Shown: piece after piece, positions 10,529 to 21,013 of the stretch
Layout: each line of letters begins with the position of its first letter
How positions within the stretch are numbered: the first letter of the stretch is position 1
From: Tiliqua scincoides
Taxonomy: Eukaryota > Chordata > Lepidosauria > Squamata > Scincidae
NCBI RefSeq assembly: GCF_035046505.1
Contig: NC_089824.1
Coordinates: 118,307,997-118,371,996, forward strand
Direction of reading: 5' to 3'
Length of the DNA stretch: 64,000 nucleotides
Notes under the pieces: generated by a model
Databases searched by the model: none
What the model was told of the DNA's origin: nothing
Seen by the model: only the letters and a program-made list of their open reading frames with translations
Position numbers and translations under genes: made by a program

Positions 10529-10899
10529 CGCCCTGAATTAAAATGTCCTGTCTCCTCTCTTTTGCACAAAAGGAGGAGTGTGAAAATATCTGCTGTTGCT
10601 TTAAGAACAAAGCAGAGTTACTTGTTGTCAAAAAAGGGTCTCTGTTTAAAAGCACCTGATGGCCAAGGATTGTCTTGGTTTGGATAGCTTAATGGTTCAG
10701 GTCAAGATTTATCACTAGGCTTTTAATAATAATTTTGTACCATATTGCTAACAGGCACTTTTCTCTCACCTGCACTCTGCTAGCATTAAAACTGCAGCTT
10801 TACTCTCCACTTTTCCATTTTTTAAGGAAGTTTTTTTTCTTCTTTTCTTCTACTTTCACTCCAGTAAGCTGTTATGTGGTGTTCTGATGTTCATTTCAG

Positions 10900-11137
10900 G
10901 ATTATACAGAAGATTATATTCAGACAGGCCCTGGTCAGCTCTATGCTTATTCTACACGGCTCTTCACCATAGATGGAGTTAGTGTACCATATACATGGAA
11001 CCATACTATTACTTATGATCAGAATCGTGGAAGAATGCCCTTCTTGGTGGAAACACTGCAAGCCTCTTCTGTTGAAATAGAATACAATCCACTGGAAGAA
11101 TCACTAACTTTTAAAATCCGTGCTTCCATTATGAAAG
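10900..11137 (+). CDS. HMCN1: HMCN1 exon: G2F beta-barrel, fourth segment
   Basis: This encodes DYTEDYIQTGPGQLYAYSTR, then LFTIDGVSVPYTWNHTITYD, NRGRMPFLVETLQASSVEIE and LTFKIRASIMKG, which completes most of the barrel. The acceptor CAG is at 10897-10899 and the donor GTATTG at 11138. It enters in phase 0 and leaves in phase 1. The NHT triplet is a possible N-glycosylation sequon. Confidence 0.95.
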
Positions 11138-11340
11138 GTATTGTTTGGGGGAAACTGTTTAAATAGAAAGAGATGCCTTATCCTTTTCTGTTGTGGCAAC
11201 CTCTGAAATGGTTTATATCTTGGAAAGTTAGGAAATTTCTTTAGATTTCAAGACTCTAGAGCTCAGGTTAGGACACACCATCTGTAACCAGCCAATAAAA
11301 TAAACCTTGTACTAAAACCCATTGTATGCGTTCAAAACTT

Positions 11341-11460
11341 ACAGCCCAATCCTATCCCCTGCCTACGCATAGCATATAGCACTGCAGTCAGAGCATGTGC
11401 TGAATCCATGGTCAAAGGGTGTGTGTGACCAGACAAACCAGGTAAGCAAGTAATTTTACT
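11341..11460. mobile_element. MITE end, AATCCTATCCCCTGCC type
   Basis: CAGCCCAATCCTATCCCCTG followed by ACTGCAGTCAGAGCATGTGC is the reverse complement of the insertion at 4626-4762. Only one end is clear. Confidence 0.5.
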
Positions 11461-11528
11461 CCACTGCCATATGCTTGACTGTTGGGCACTCAAGCCCAAG
11501 CAGGATGACCAAGAACCAATCATCTAGA

Positions 11529-11532
<4 letters not shown>

Positions 11533-11569
<37 letters not shown>
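11533..11569 (+). repeat. (GA)n microsatellite
   Basis: This is a near-perfect dinucleotide run of about 18 GA units in an HMCN1 intron. Confidence 0.95.
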
Positions 11570-11576
<7 letters not shown>

Positions 11577-11986
11577 CGGTGTCGGTGGTCTTCCTTAGTG
11601 ATGTTGCCCAGACTACGGGAAGGTAGAAAAATGGGAACCAGTAGATGCAGAGTTGTTTTGAGGATGTCCCTGCTAAAATTACTTGCAGTTGCCTCCTCTA
11701 GCAGGCTGAGATGTGCAGGCATTTTATTGAGACACATAGAACTCAATAAAAGTTGCTTATAGAAAGATAAGTACTAATAAGGGCAAAAACAGAGCAGTGA
11801 GGGGAGAAAACTACTAGAATGGTATCTCAGTAAAATCACAGATTTGGAACCTGTCACAGATTCATTGAGTCCAGAACTACAATAATCTTTCAGATTTTAT
11901 GAGCCTCATTGAAATAGTGCCCATGATCATTCTGCCCTGACATAGGAAATCCTATACTTAAAGTATGCTTGATCATCATGTTACCT

Positions 11987-12258
11987 CCAACCTTGGCCTC
12001 TGAGCGGCCCGCTTGGAGGCAGGCTGTGCAGCATGGCCTTTCCCAGTTTGAAGAGACGCTTGGCCAACAGACTGAGGCAAAGAGGCAAAGAAGGAAGGCC
12101 CATAGCCAGGGAGACAGACCAGGGACAGACTGCACTTGCTCCCAGTGTGGAAGGGATTGTCACTCCCGAATCAGCCTTTTCAGCCACACTAGACGCTGTT
12201 CCAGAACCATCATTCAGAGCGTGATACCATAGTCTTTCGATACTGAAGGTCGCCAACA
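11987..12258 (+). mobile_element. Second copy of the C2HC-finger LINE, with target duplication
   Basis: Bases 11993-12258 repeat the last 270 bp of the LINE at 1262-1985, including the frame ending in CSQCGRD...HTRRC and the tail with AGTCTTTCGATACT. CATGTTACCT flanks both ends (11977-11986 and 12259-12268), a clear target-site duplication that fixes the 3' end of this LINE family at ...GCCAAC. The copy is severely 5'-truncated, as expected from incomplete reverse transcription. Confidence 0.9.
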
Positions 12259-12694
12259 CATGTTACCTAGCTCTTTTAAACAATAACTTACTGACAGTGA
12301 TTTCACCTGTGAATTATTCTATAAATTAGCTATTTCAGGGCATGGACATTCAAATAACCTAAACTGTTCTTTGCAACATAGTCAATATTTCAATAATGAA
12401 GCACATGTGGCCTATGGATTAATCACAATAGTTTGAATATTTTTTAATTTTCAATTTGGACTTTATTTTCATTTTTATACACAAGCATTTTGATTTAGTA
12501 CTTCCACCGTTAGGGACTCTTAATGGAGGAGGTTGGATACTACCCAATTTATGTTCCACAAGGACACTACATTTATTGCATACTGAATATAGTTGTTTCA
12601 TTTTGAATAGGAAAACATTTAAATCAAGATGCATGACGGGCTTCTGAAAAGAAATGTAATCTTTTACTGTTCTTGTTCTTACACTAATTCACAG

Positions 12695-12757
12695 GAGACC
12701 AAAGTAATCAGTGTCCTCATGGGTTTAGTTTGGACTCTGCTGGACCCTACTGCTCAG
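12695..12757 (+). CDS. HMCN1: HMCN1 short exon: link between G2F and EGF modules
   Basis: This 63-bp exon encodes GDQSNQCPHGFSLDSAGPYC followed by S, the connector after the G2F barrel that leads into the first EGF module. The acceptor ACAG is at 12691-12694 and the donor GTAAAG at 12758. Both junctions are phase 1. It is too short for most ORF scans but is well supported by the conserved residues and by the frame on both sides. Confidence 0.92.
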
Positions 12758-12946
12758 GTAAAGGAATAACCTGTCAATTTGATTTTATATTGACCATTCC
12801 GATTGCTATCTTGTCACTGCACTTTGTACTATTGAGTCTTACTGTCTTCCGAGCCTTAGCCCTGTGTAAGTGTAGATAGGATTGCAGCCTTTGGGATGCT
12901 TGGGGAATTTTTTAAAAGCAGATCAGCAACTGCTTGGGAGGATTAA

Positions 12947-13127
12947 GGGCCCAATCCTATCCAAATTTCCAGCACTGCTGCAGCCGCAATGCAGCCCTGA
13001 GGTTAGGGAACAAATGTTCCCATACCTTGAGGAGCCCTCTATGACTGCCTCCCCACCACAGGATGCAGTGCACATGCCCCATTGGCACAGCTGCACTGGC
13101 ACTGGAAAATCGGATAGGATTGGGTCC
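12947..13127. mobile_element. MITE, GGGCCCAATCC family
   Basis: The left terminus GGGCCCAATCCTATCC and right terminus GGATAGGATTGGGTCC are inverted repeats. TAA lies outside each end, consistent with a 3-bp duplication. The interior (GGGAACAAATGTTCCC, CTTGAGGAG, CACTGGCACTGGAAA) parallels 1080-1255 and 51436-51620. Confidence 0.8.
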
Positions 13128-13246
13128 TAAGAGGGCTCTTTATTTTCAATAAATTTTTCAACTTATACTTACTGTAAGCTTTTATCTTAATTTTAACCTA
13201 CTTAATTGATTAGATTTTTGTTGTATGGGAGTGTTAAAAATTTTCC

Positions 13247-13370
13247 TGCTTGATGATGTCACTTCTGGCCATGACATCCCTTCCAGGTTAATGACATCAC
13301 TTCCGATGGGTCCCAACAGATTGTCATTCTAAAAAGTGAGTCCCAGTACTGAAATGTTTGAGAGCCACTG
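13247..13370 (-). mobile_element. hAT-type element fragment (GTGATGTCA-rich family)
   Basis: The sequence ends in GAGAGCCACTG, the reverse of a CAGTGG-type hAT terminus. It contains GATGTCACTTCTGG, ATGACATCACTTCC and GGGTCCCAACAGATTGTCAT, as in the fuller copies at 44841-45160 and 56014-56470. One end is missing. Confidence 0.65.
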
Positions 13371-14032
13371 CTATAGAGCATTATCAAGAGACTAAAAATA
13401 GAAATAAAAACTAAGCTAACACCTGAGAAATACTGAAAAACTAGGAGAGGGAAGTTAAAGCTCCACTATGTGTAGACAAAAAGCTAAAACAAATATCCCT
13501 GCCAGAAGTTCAATAGACCCCTAACCCTTGTGACCTGATTTCAGCGAAGCCCACTCCCATCTGAGTGTCAGGACAAGACAAGGGTATTTATAGCCAGGCT
13601 TTTCTGATCCAAGAACACAGCTAATCAGCTTCCTGATTGATCTGGTCCCTCCCCTAGTCACCCATCCCCCACCAGTTCCATCCACTTGTTGTTCAGTTCC
13701 TTTTTCTTATTGGCACCTGCTGTTCCATCCTGCTCTCTTTTAAATTTTAAAATTCTGGTGTTTCTGATCACCAGAATGCAAGCATGGCTGAGGCTGAGTT
13801 TTTATTTCTGTTTTTAATCCCTTGACAATAAATGCTCTACATACAGATTATAGGGCAAAATGTTGGGCTAAAATCTAAACAGTGAATGTGGCCTTGAAAC
13901 CCGGGAACTGAACCTCTAATTATGTGAAAAGCAGTTGTTTTTTTTAAAATGAATACTGAAATGATAAAGGTTCCAGCATGTATGTATGAGTGAATGGCAA
14001 TTTTGCTTAATTTTCTTTACCTTTATTCTTAG

Positions 14033-14152
14033 ATGAAGATGAATGCACATCTGGAAATCCATGTTCCCACACATGTCACAATGCCATAGGGACCTATTAT
14101 TGCTCATGCCCCAAAGGCCTAACCATATCAGCAGATGGAAGAGCATGCCAAG
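14033..14152 (+). CDS. HMCN1: HMCN1 exon: calcium-binding EGF module 1
   Basis: This encodes DEDECTSGNPCSHTCHNAIG, then TYYCSCPKGLTISADGRACQ. The D-x-D/N-E-C start and the Asn with an aromatic residue further on mark a calcium-binding EGF domain, with six Cys. The acceptor AG is at 14031-14032 and the donor GTAAGT at 14153. Both junctions are phase 1, one module per exon. Confidence 0.96.
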
Positions 14153-14476
14153 GTAAGTGTCATTTTAGTTCTCACTCAGTAGCCCAATGAGAGAAATTCA
14201 TTTTCTATCACAAAGGTCACAACGCAAGAGAAAATTAGACTCATTTTAATCAATTCTAGAAATTAGTTGGCTTCAGTCTGCTTTGGGTTCTGGCCACAAA
14301 CTTTTTTCTAGCAGTTTTTGCTTAATAGCTACTGTATATCCTGACTTTCTGCCATGATGGAACTCAAGGTGGCATCCATGGAGTTCCCAGGTGGTCTTTC
14401 ATTCTGGTACTAGTTAGACCTGGACCTGCTTAGCTGTCCCAAGATTACTGACCATGTGCCATCTTCAGACCACAGA

Positions 14477-14575
14477 TTTATTTATTTATTTATTTATCTA
14501 TCTATTTATTTATTTATTTATTAAATTTGTATTCCACCTTTCTTCCCGAAGGGCACCCAAGGCGGATCTCAGGAA
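14477..14575 (-). repeat. TTTA-rich tract joined to an L2-like 3' end
   Basis: A TTTA/TCTA tetranucleotide tract (14477-14522) is followed by GTATTCCACCTTTCTTCCCG and AAGGGCACCCAAGGCGG. This resembles, in the same orientation, the L2 3' end at 37488-37535. It is probably a short L2 or L2-tailed SINE remnant on the - strand. Confidence 0.6.
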
Positions 14576-14639
14576 ATGTTTTCTGATGAAATGAATCATG
14601 GTTCTCTTGTGCTGAAATATGGATTTTTCTTTATTGTAG

Positions 14640-14774
14640 ATATTGATGAGTGTGCTTTAGGGAGGCATTCCTGCCATGCTGGCCAAGACTGTGAGAACAT
14701 CATTGGTTCCTATCACTGTGTAGTTAGATGTGGAAGTGGTTTCAAAAGGACATCCAATGGACTGAGTTGCCAAG
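14640..14774 (+). CDS. HMCN1: HMCN1 exon: calcium-binding EGF module 2
   Basis: This encodes DIDECALGRHSCHAGQDCEN, then IIGSYHCVVRCGSGFKRTSN and GLSCQ. The DIDEC start, the N-IIGSYHC segment and six or more Cys fit a calcium-binding EGF of the type found before the fibulin-like end of hemicentins. The acceptor TAG is at 14637-14639 and the donor GTGTGA at 14775. Confidence 0.96.
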
Positions 14775-15254
14775 GTGTGAAGAGATGGGTTTATCTGTCA
14801 GCAATAATTGCTACTTAGAGCAAGGATGGTTAACTGGTGGTCTATGAACTAGAGCCAGCCCCAAAAACAATTTTATCTGTCCCTTGGTATTCCTCCAAGC
14901 TTTAATCAAGCTAATCTAAAACGTTTGCCCAGAGTTTCACTCATACAGATAATTATTCCAGGTGGGAAAAAACAACTAGATTCTGCATGCTAATATTACA
15001 GCTGTTTTTTGGATTTAATAAATAATGCCTTGGCTATGTGTCTGAGAACACATGCTCCTTAATTATGAAGCCCTTTGTGGTAGTTGGCACCAACTTTATT
15101 ACAAAGCCTGGCCATTAAGGATTAAGTAACACTTCTCTCATTTCAAACTGCACCCTCCCCTACCACTTAGCCTCTGTTTTGTAAAATCTCTATGAATGAG
15201 TATGGCAAAAATTCAAGGTAAGAAATATTTAATGATATCTTTATTACTCAACAG

Positions 15255-15368
15255 ATGTTGACGAATGCCAAGAGTCTAGCCCCTGTCATCAACGCTGCTT
15301 CAACACTATTGGAAGCTTCCAGTGTGGATGTGATCCAGGATACCAGCTGAAGGGCAGAAAGTGCATGG
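15255..15368 (+). CDS. HMCN1: HMCN1 exon: calcium-binding EGF module 3
   Basis: This encodes [20 protein letters not shown], then [18 protein letters not shown]. It has the DVDEC calcium ligand start and FNTIGSFQC. The acceptor ACAG is at 15251-15254 and the donor GTATGA at 15369. Phase 1 on both sides. Confidence 0.96.
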
Positions 15369-15529
15369 GTATGAGTTGGACTTCAGGGAAACTGAGAATG
15401 AACAAAACTATTTATAAAGTTTCTTTTTGGGGGACACACACACAACATCTCTTCTAAATAAGGACTCCTTTAACTCTTGCGTACGTTTTCTTTATAAATA
15501 TATTTATAAATTCTTTTATCTTTATAAAG

Positions 15530-15655
15530 ATGTGAATGAATGCAGACAAAATATATGCAGACCTGATCAGCTGTGCAAAAATACACGAGGTGGCTATAAA
15601 TGTATTGATCTGTGTCCGAATGGCATGACCAAGGCTGAGAATGGAACATGTATAG
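15530..15655 (+). CDS. HMCN1: HMCN1 exon: calcium-binding EGF module 4
   Basis: This encodes DVNECRQNICRPDQLCKNTR, then GGYKCIDLCPNGMTKAENGT and CI. It has the DVNEC start and the NTRGGYKC calcium-binding signature. It lies only 161 bp after the previous exon. The acceptor AAG is at 15527-15529 and the donor GTAGGT at 15656. Confidence 0.96.
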
Positions 15656-15759
15656 GTAGGTACTTTTTTATAATATTTTTTTCACCCAAAATGCTGTAGC
15701 AGAGAATCAGGGAGATCTCCAGCTGTTTCAAGGTTATATTTATTCTCCCATAATTTTTA

Positions 15760-16130
15760 CAAATATTAGTCATGAACTGATGGGGTGAGGGCCACAGTTG
15801 AGGCAGGGAGGCAATGAAACAGGGCAGGGAGGGGGAGGAACAGGGGAGGGGAGTGAATCTGGTGGCAGTGGTGCATGCCAGATACTATCCTCTGGCAGCA
15901 GCAATCTGAGAAATCCCTTCTCAGACTTGTGCGAACTAAAGAGCTGATGTAGGTTCAAGGAGACCCATCGCAGAGTGGGAGGCTTAGGGAGGGGAAAGCA
16001 GGTATAAGTCCTCTTTCCCGAAGCCTCCTGCTCCACCACCTCCCTCTCCCAGCTGGATACAGTGCACAGCTTTTTGGCACAGCTGTACCAGCAGGGAGAG
16101 GAAAGGACAGGATTGGGCTATTAGCCATTC
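15760..16130. other. GC- and purine-rich intron block with a MITE-like end
   Basis: The block is rich in GGGAGG and GGCAGG words and ends at about 16121 with GGACAGGATTGGGC, which looks like the right terminus of the AATCCTA-type MITE group. The left terminus was not identified. The following 16130-16790 is an AG-rich intron in which nothing else was recognised. Confidence 0.4.
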
Positions 16131-16791
16131 ATGCAGCTAGGTCCTAAAAATTGCTAAGTACAGAGAGCAGGAGAAGGAAGAGGAAACCCTTAGAGGAAAG
16201 AGGAAGAGGGAAAGGTACACATAATGACATAAGCATGGAAGGAAAAAATAAGAGGAAGAGAAGACCATAGAGAAATTAGGTGGGTAAAGCGGGGGAACTG
16301 GGACTGAAAAACTGGGGATTTGATTGTAGTGGGAAGGAGGAGAGCTGGAGGGGGAAAAAAGGAGTGGGAGAGGTTTCCACAGTTCTGGTCTCAGAGAAAA
16401 AGCATGGCTGAATTTGCTTCTCTGTTAGCGTGAACCAAGGGCTTTAGGTAAGGCCCATGAAATCCCTTGTGGTGGGGGAGCTAGTCTCTTCCACACGACA
16501 AACCCTTCTAACTGCACTGCAACTGCTCAAAGGGAGCCCACTACATGCAGCCCACTTGTTTGAGGAGCTGTAGTGATAGTTATGGTGTCTACCTAACAGC
16601 CTAGGGCTGCTCTCAGGGCTCCACAAAACAGTATCTGAACTGCAGAGTTTTAACCCACAAAAAATTAGATTCAGTTGCAGAAAACTTTGGCCAGCTTGGT
16701 AGAGAAGCATTACATTAATAAGAAATAGCTGCTTTTAAATGTTCATTTACATTTTGATTGATTACCTCCAAGCATTTGTGTTCCTTGTTAG

Positions 16792-16920
16792 ATGTAGATG
16801 AATGCAGAGACGGTACACATCAGTGTCGATACAACCAGATATGTGAAAATTCACGAGGAAGCTACCGTTGTGTGTGCCCCAGAGGTTACCGATCCCAGGG
16901 AGTAGGAAGACCCTGTATGG
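16792..16920 (+). CDS. HMCN1: HMCN1 exon: calcium-binding EGF module 5
   Basis: This encodes DVDECRDGTHQCRYNQICEN, then SRGSYRCVCPRGYRSQGVGR and PCM. It has the DVDEC start and ENSRGSYRC. The acceptor TAG is at 16789-16791 and the donor GTAAGC at 16921. The segment GYRSQGVGRPCM is characteristic of HMCN1. Confidence 0.96.
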
Positions 16921-17947
16921 GTAAGCCAGAATTAGATAAACATTATTGCCAATTGTGCTGCTTATTGTTTGAGATGCTATACTTCAGGAAGTCAGTGTGG
17001 GCTCTAGGGACAATTAGACTTCTAAGACTGCCTAATGAAAAAGGAAAAAGAAAATGACTGATTTAAAATACAAATAATTTCCAGTCATTGTTCAACTCAT
17101 TTTTATTGCACCACAGAAAGTATGTTTGTACGCATCAGGATGGAGACATATGCCCCAACAATGGAGGAGGATATCCTTGCCTATCTTGTCCCTCCTACTC
17201 ACTCTTTGAGACAGGGCCATGTGATTAGATCAACTTTCCATCCTCCTGGGGTGGCCATTCCCAGTTCCAGTCCTGTCTCACCCCAATCTGCAGGGTTGCA
17301 ATGTTGTTCATCTCCATTCACCCTCTTATCTCTCAAAAGGCAACAGTACTTTTGCCAACAGTGGCTTTAGCCTAACAGGTTAAAAACCTACCAGGGTGGA
17401 TAACATTCAGACCAAGAAAAACAGGCTGTACAATGCCAGCAAAATCTGTGGCTTGCAGAAAATCTGTGGCTTGCAGGAGCCAGTGGATTATATCAGTAAG
17501 CCCTCAAAAGATGACAAGGGAAAAAGGAACCACAGACACTGGCCAGCTCTCCCACCATGCCAGATGCCACACAGGCTGTCCCCCATTCTCTAACTGAGCT
17601 TCTTTCAGCTGGTGACCAAAGCTCTAGGCATCATTTGGAGCCAGTGGATCAACCAGTCTCTGATAATCATTTGCGTGATGGACCAACAGAGCAAGTCCCT
17701 ATGCAAGTGGTTCTGATGGGCGGCAGGAACCTGTGACTCATTTGGGTGTAAGGCAGTGGGCACAAATCTGGGGGTATCCTGGGCATGAACATTCTCCCAA
17801 ATCAAGTCAGGGGCCTAAGTTCCTCTTCCCCCTAACCCCCATATAGTGAAGAGCAAAGAGCACTCTTATACAATCTGCTGTTAGTTCAAGTAGAATTGGC
17901 AGCAGAATTGCACAAAACAGCCTCCTCTCTCCTCAAGATACAGCAAA

Positions 17948-18035
17948 ATGGCAATCCTAACCAGGTCTACTCAAAAGTAAGTCCTATTTTGTTCAATGGG
18001 GCTTACTCTCAGGAAAGTGTGGTTAGGATTGCAGC
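17948..18035. mobile_element. Short MITE with AAGTAAGTCC / GGGGCTTAC core
   Basis: The ends GGCAATCCTAACCAG and GGTTAGGATTGCAGCC are inverted. The interior has TCTACTCAAAAGTAAGTCC and CAATGGGGCTTACTC. Similar short elements lie at 33808-33985 and 44178-44266, so this is a common, compact family here. Confidence 0.7.
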
Positions 18036-18244
18036 CTTAGCCATGTTGGTGTTGGGTACAGTAATGGCCAAAGACAGGGACGGTCTCCAAAATCAAGTCA
18101 ATAGAAGAAGCAACTTTGCCTTGCATAAGTCTCACGAAACTTCTGTCCTTGCCTCTCAAGCCTCTGCTTCTTTATCCTCTGGGCTGGAAAACCATCTTGG
18201 AGATGTCCCAAGGCTCTACACATCTGAGACAAAGTCTTGAAAAG

Positions 18245-18245
<1 letters not shown>

Positions 18246-18304
<59 letters not shown>
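18246..18304 (+). repeat. (TA)n microsatellite
   Basis: This is a perfect run of about 29 TA units in the HMCN1 intron. It is self-complementary and likely length-variable. Confidence 0.95.
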
Positions 18305-18308
<4 letters not shown>

Positions 18309-19668
18309 CCAGTTTTATTGCAAGCACTACTCTAGACTCCCTTCATTTTTATCAGATTGAGCAGAATATCACTCTCAATCAGAGAGATGTCAAAAGATCT
18401 GAGATTAAATCAACGAAAACAAAAAAGGCCGCAGTACTAGCACATCTTCTGAGTTCCATGATCACCTCCATCCACTGCATACCCTGGGCCATTTCCATTC
18501 CAGGCATATACAGAGGATTCTTCTTCCATTCCCCATTACACAGCAGAAAGGTTGGCTGTGAAAAGTTGCCTGAACTTTCTCAAGCTTAGTGAAGACAAAG
18601 GAAAGCTGAGCTGCTCAAAAGTGCAGTGTCCCAAACTTAAGGCAGTGAACAAAGGGATATGACTAAAACATTATGGAATTTCTAATCTGTGAAAACAAAC
18701 ATTGTTTATTGAAAATAATTAAAAATCAATGGCCTTAAATATCTTTGAAGTAGTTAAACAAACCAGTTGTCACACACCTAAAAGTTAGCCAAAACAATTG
18801 AGAAAATGCCTGTACTACCTGTCAAAAGCCAGCTATTGTACAAAAAGTGAGGCTGAATTTCAACACAAAATGCAGCTTTAAATACTAAGTAGGGTCAAAT
18901 GGGCTTTGTATGTCTTAAGCAGGGGGGTCGTAATGTTAAAAGGGGAATTAATGATGAATGCCTGTTTCAGAATGATATCCCTCAGGTATTCAGCGTGTTG
19001 TTTTACATGAGGGTTTAACAAAGAACAAGAGTACTATGCATGTCATTGCTTCTTTCACAGGTTGGCAGTCGTCTCAGTGTTAGATGCCTGAAACCGACTG
19101 CCATAACCTTCTGTTACCCCGTTAATTTCTCACAGTCATTTTGGGGGGTCACAAGAGCTCATTCTTTCTTTTTTTGTGCAGAAGTAAAAACATGAGATAA
19201 TTGAACAGTCACATTACAATACAAACACTTGCAACTCTTAAAGGTTCAGAAACTCGCTCAGGGTCTGGACTTGGCAAATCTAGGGAATAGAGCACCAAAA
19301 TGACAGATAACTGTGTGCTCTGGAAAAATCTAGAACAAAGAGAAGCCAAATAGGCAGGCCTTTAATTGACACCATATTTATTACATGTATAGGTCACTCA
19401 GTTTGCCTTGAGTCTTCTTGTTGAGCTGGTGTAAGGCAAATCTCTTGGTATGTGCAGCCAAGATGATTTTATGGTTTTCATGCTCTGTTTCACCAGAAGA
19501 CTAATGCATGAACTATGTTCTAGCCCAGCAAAACTGAACTTTGTGATTTAAAATCACATTTGTAATTTCAGTTTGTTCTACAGACTGATGTGCTTTATGT
19601 TTTGTGTTTTTTCCCACCCTTCCCCTTGTCACATGGTTTGCTGCTTTGGAATCATGTGACCTGAGCAG

Positions 19669-20019
19669 ACATTAATGAATGTGAACAAGTGCCTAAACCT
19701 TGTGCATATCAGTGCGCCAACAGCCCCGGCAGCTTCAAGTGTATCTGTCCCCCTGGACAACATTTATTAGGTGATGGCAAATCTTGCGCTGGATTGGAGA
19801 GGTTGCCCAATTATGGCTCCTATTACAATAGCTATAACTATGCTCAGTTCTCCCCCGCGAGAGACAACTATCGACCTCAACAGTATTTCAGGCACTCTTC
19901 CAATCTCTACAACTCCTACTCAGAGTATAGGAACAGCAGAGTTCCAATCTCCAGGACTAAAAGGAATGTTAGAAAAACTTGCCCTGGAGGCTATGAGGCA
20001 AGAAATAACAAATGTGTAG
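19669..20019 (+). CDS. HMCN1: HMCN1 large exon: EGF module 6 plus Tyr/Asn/Ser-rich linker
   Basis: The first 40 residues are a calcium-binding EGF ([20 protein letters not shown], then [20 protein letters not shown]). The rest is a linker of about 75 residues rich in Tyr, Asn and Ser ([16 protein letters not shown]...[15 protein letters not shown]), followed by [24 protein letters not shown] fits a furin-type R-x-K-R site. The acceptor CAG is at 19666-19668 and the donor GTAAAT at 20020. Both junctions are phase 1. The exon is three times longer than the other EGF exons because the linker is fused to it, as I recall for mammalian HMCN1. Confidence 0.95.
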
Positions 20020-20044
20020 GTAAATGTCACAATTACGTATATGT

Positions 20045-20068
20045 CTGTGTGTGTGTGTGTGTGTGTGT
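20045..20068 (+). repeat. (TG)n microsatellite
   Basis: A short TG run lies just inside the intron, 25 bases after the exon donor. Confidence 0.9.
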
Positions 20069-20157
20069 ATAATGCATATTCCATTTTTTTGGCTGTTCAT
20101 TCATCTTGCTGATGGATTACATTTATACAGAGCTATAGATGATGGCATGCTCTACAA

Positions 20158-20560
20158 CAGGGGTGTTGGGGGCCAGGAACAAGAGAATTGATTTATGTTT
20201 TTAAATTGTATAAATTTACATAAATTTACGTAAATGAATATATTAAGAGATGGAACTTATATGAATGACGGAATGAAAGTCTTGCAATAGCTCAAGGCCT
20301 ATAAAAGGCCTTGCACAAAGCAAGGCTGGCCTTTCCTTCACTGCCCCTGCTGCATCACAGATATAAAACAGCAGGCAGTGGAGGAAGCCCTCGGTCTGCA
20401 ACTCATGCAAGAGGTTGAACAGTCGCCCTCACACTGAGAGCAGTTTTGTCAGGCCAGCATAGGCTCCAGCAAGTCTCCAGAGCGCAGGGGCTCATTGGAG
20501 ACTGATTGGGTGTCCCTGAGGGCCACAAATGGTCCCCAGGCCAGGATTTGGGCACCCCTG
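20158..20560. mobile_element. Non-autonomous hAT element with perfect 8-bp target duplication
   Basis: It starts CAGGGGTG and ends CACCCCTG. It is flanked by CTCTACAA on both sides (20150-20157 and 20561-20568). The interior holds CTATAAAAGGCCTTGC, AAGCAAGGCTGGCC and CAGCAGGCAGTGGAGGAAGCC, shared with the copies at 26137-26460 and 60201-60649. No transposase. Confidence 0.93.
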
Positions 20561-20675
20561 CTCTACAATGATGCCTCTCTATATTGCCTCCATTGCTTCC
20601 CAATTAACTGATAAACATCTTGCAGAAACTACCCACACCATGCCAGATTTGTGCATCCTTATTTACTGTATATAT

Positions 20676-21005
20676 CAGGTGTATCAAACACAAGGCCCAG
20701 GGGCTGAATGCAGCCCGTGGAAGCTCTTTTTCTGGCCTCAGGCTCTCCAAGCACCATTATGAGCTGCTGCCAGCTGCTGAGCTGTACTAAGGTTCACTGC
20801 TGAAAGGGCAGCCAGCATGATAATTGGGCTCTCCCATATTGCAAATGTGGTCAAGATTTGCGTATTTTCTCTTCTGTCATTTGAGTTCCTGAGAGAAAAA
20901 CATGTTTATTTCTGGCCATGTCACATGCTTAATGTCACTTCCAGCCCTCAGCAGGCATCATGAATGCTGTTTGGCCCACTGTATGAAACAAGTTTGACAC
21001 CCCTG
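20676..21005. mobile_element. Second non-autonomous hAT element with perfect 8-bp target duplication
   Basis: The ends are CAGGTGTATCAAACACAAGG and GTTTGACACCCCTG, imperfect inverted repeats. GTATATAT flanks both sides (20668-20675 and 21006-21013). The interior differs from the neighbouring element, with GGCCCAGGGGCTGAATGCAG and CATCATGAATGCTGTTTGGC. It is a distinct hAT family. Confidence 0.9.
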
Positions 21006-21013
21006 GTATATAT

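Larger units (their letters stand above)
16921..19668. other. HMCN1: Intron, mostly unrecognised
   Basis: This is the 2.7-kb intron between EGF modules 5 and 6. It contains one short inverted-repeat element at about 17948-18035 (GGCAATCCTAACCAGGTC and GTGGTTAGGATTGCAGCC at its ends) and a long TA microsatellite. Nothing else could be named. It ends with the CAG acceptor at 19666-19668. Confidence 0.5.

Noticed and set aside
17896-18589. Frames of 114 and 157 codons in the intron
   Set aside because: One runs through a MITE and the other through the TA microsatellite. Neither has splice sites or similarity.
20150-21013. One compound hAT element
   Set aside because: The two elements have different tips and interiors, and each has its own exact 8-bp duplication (CTCTACAA and GTATATAT), so they are separate insertions.
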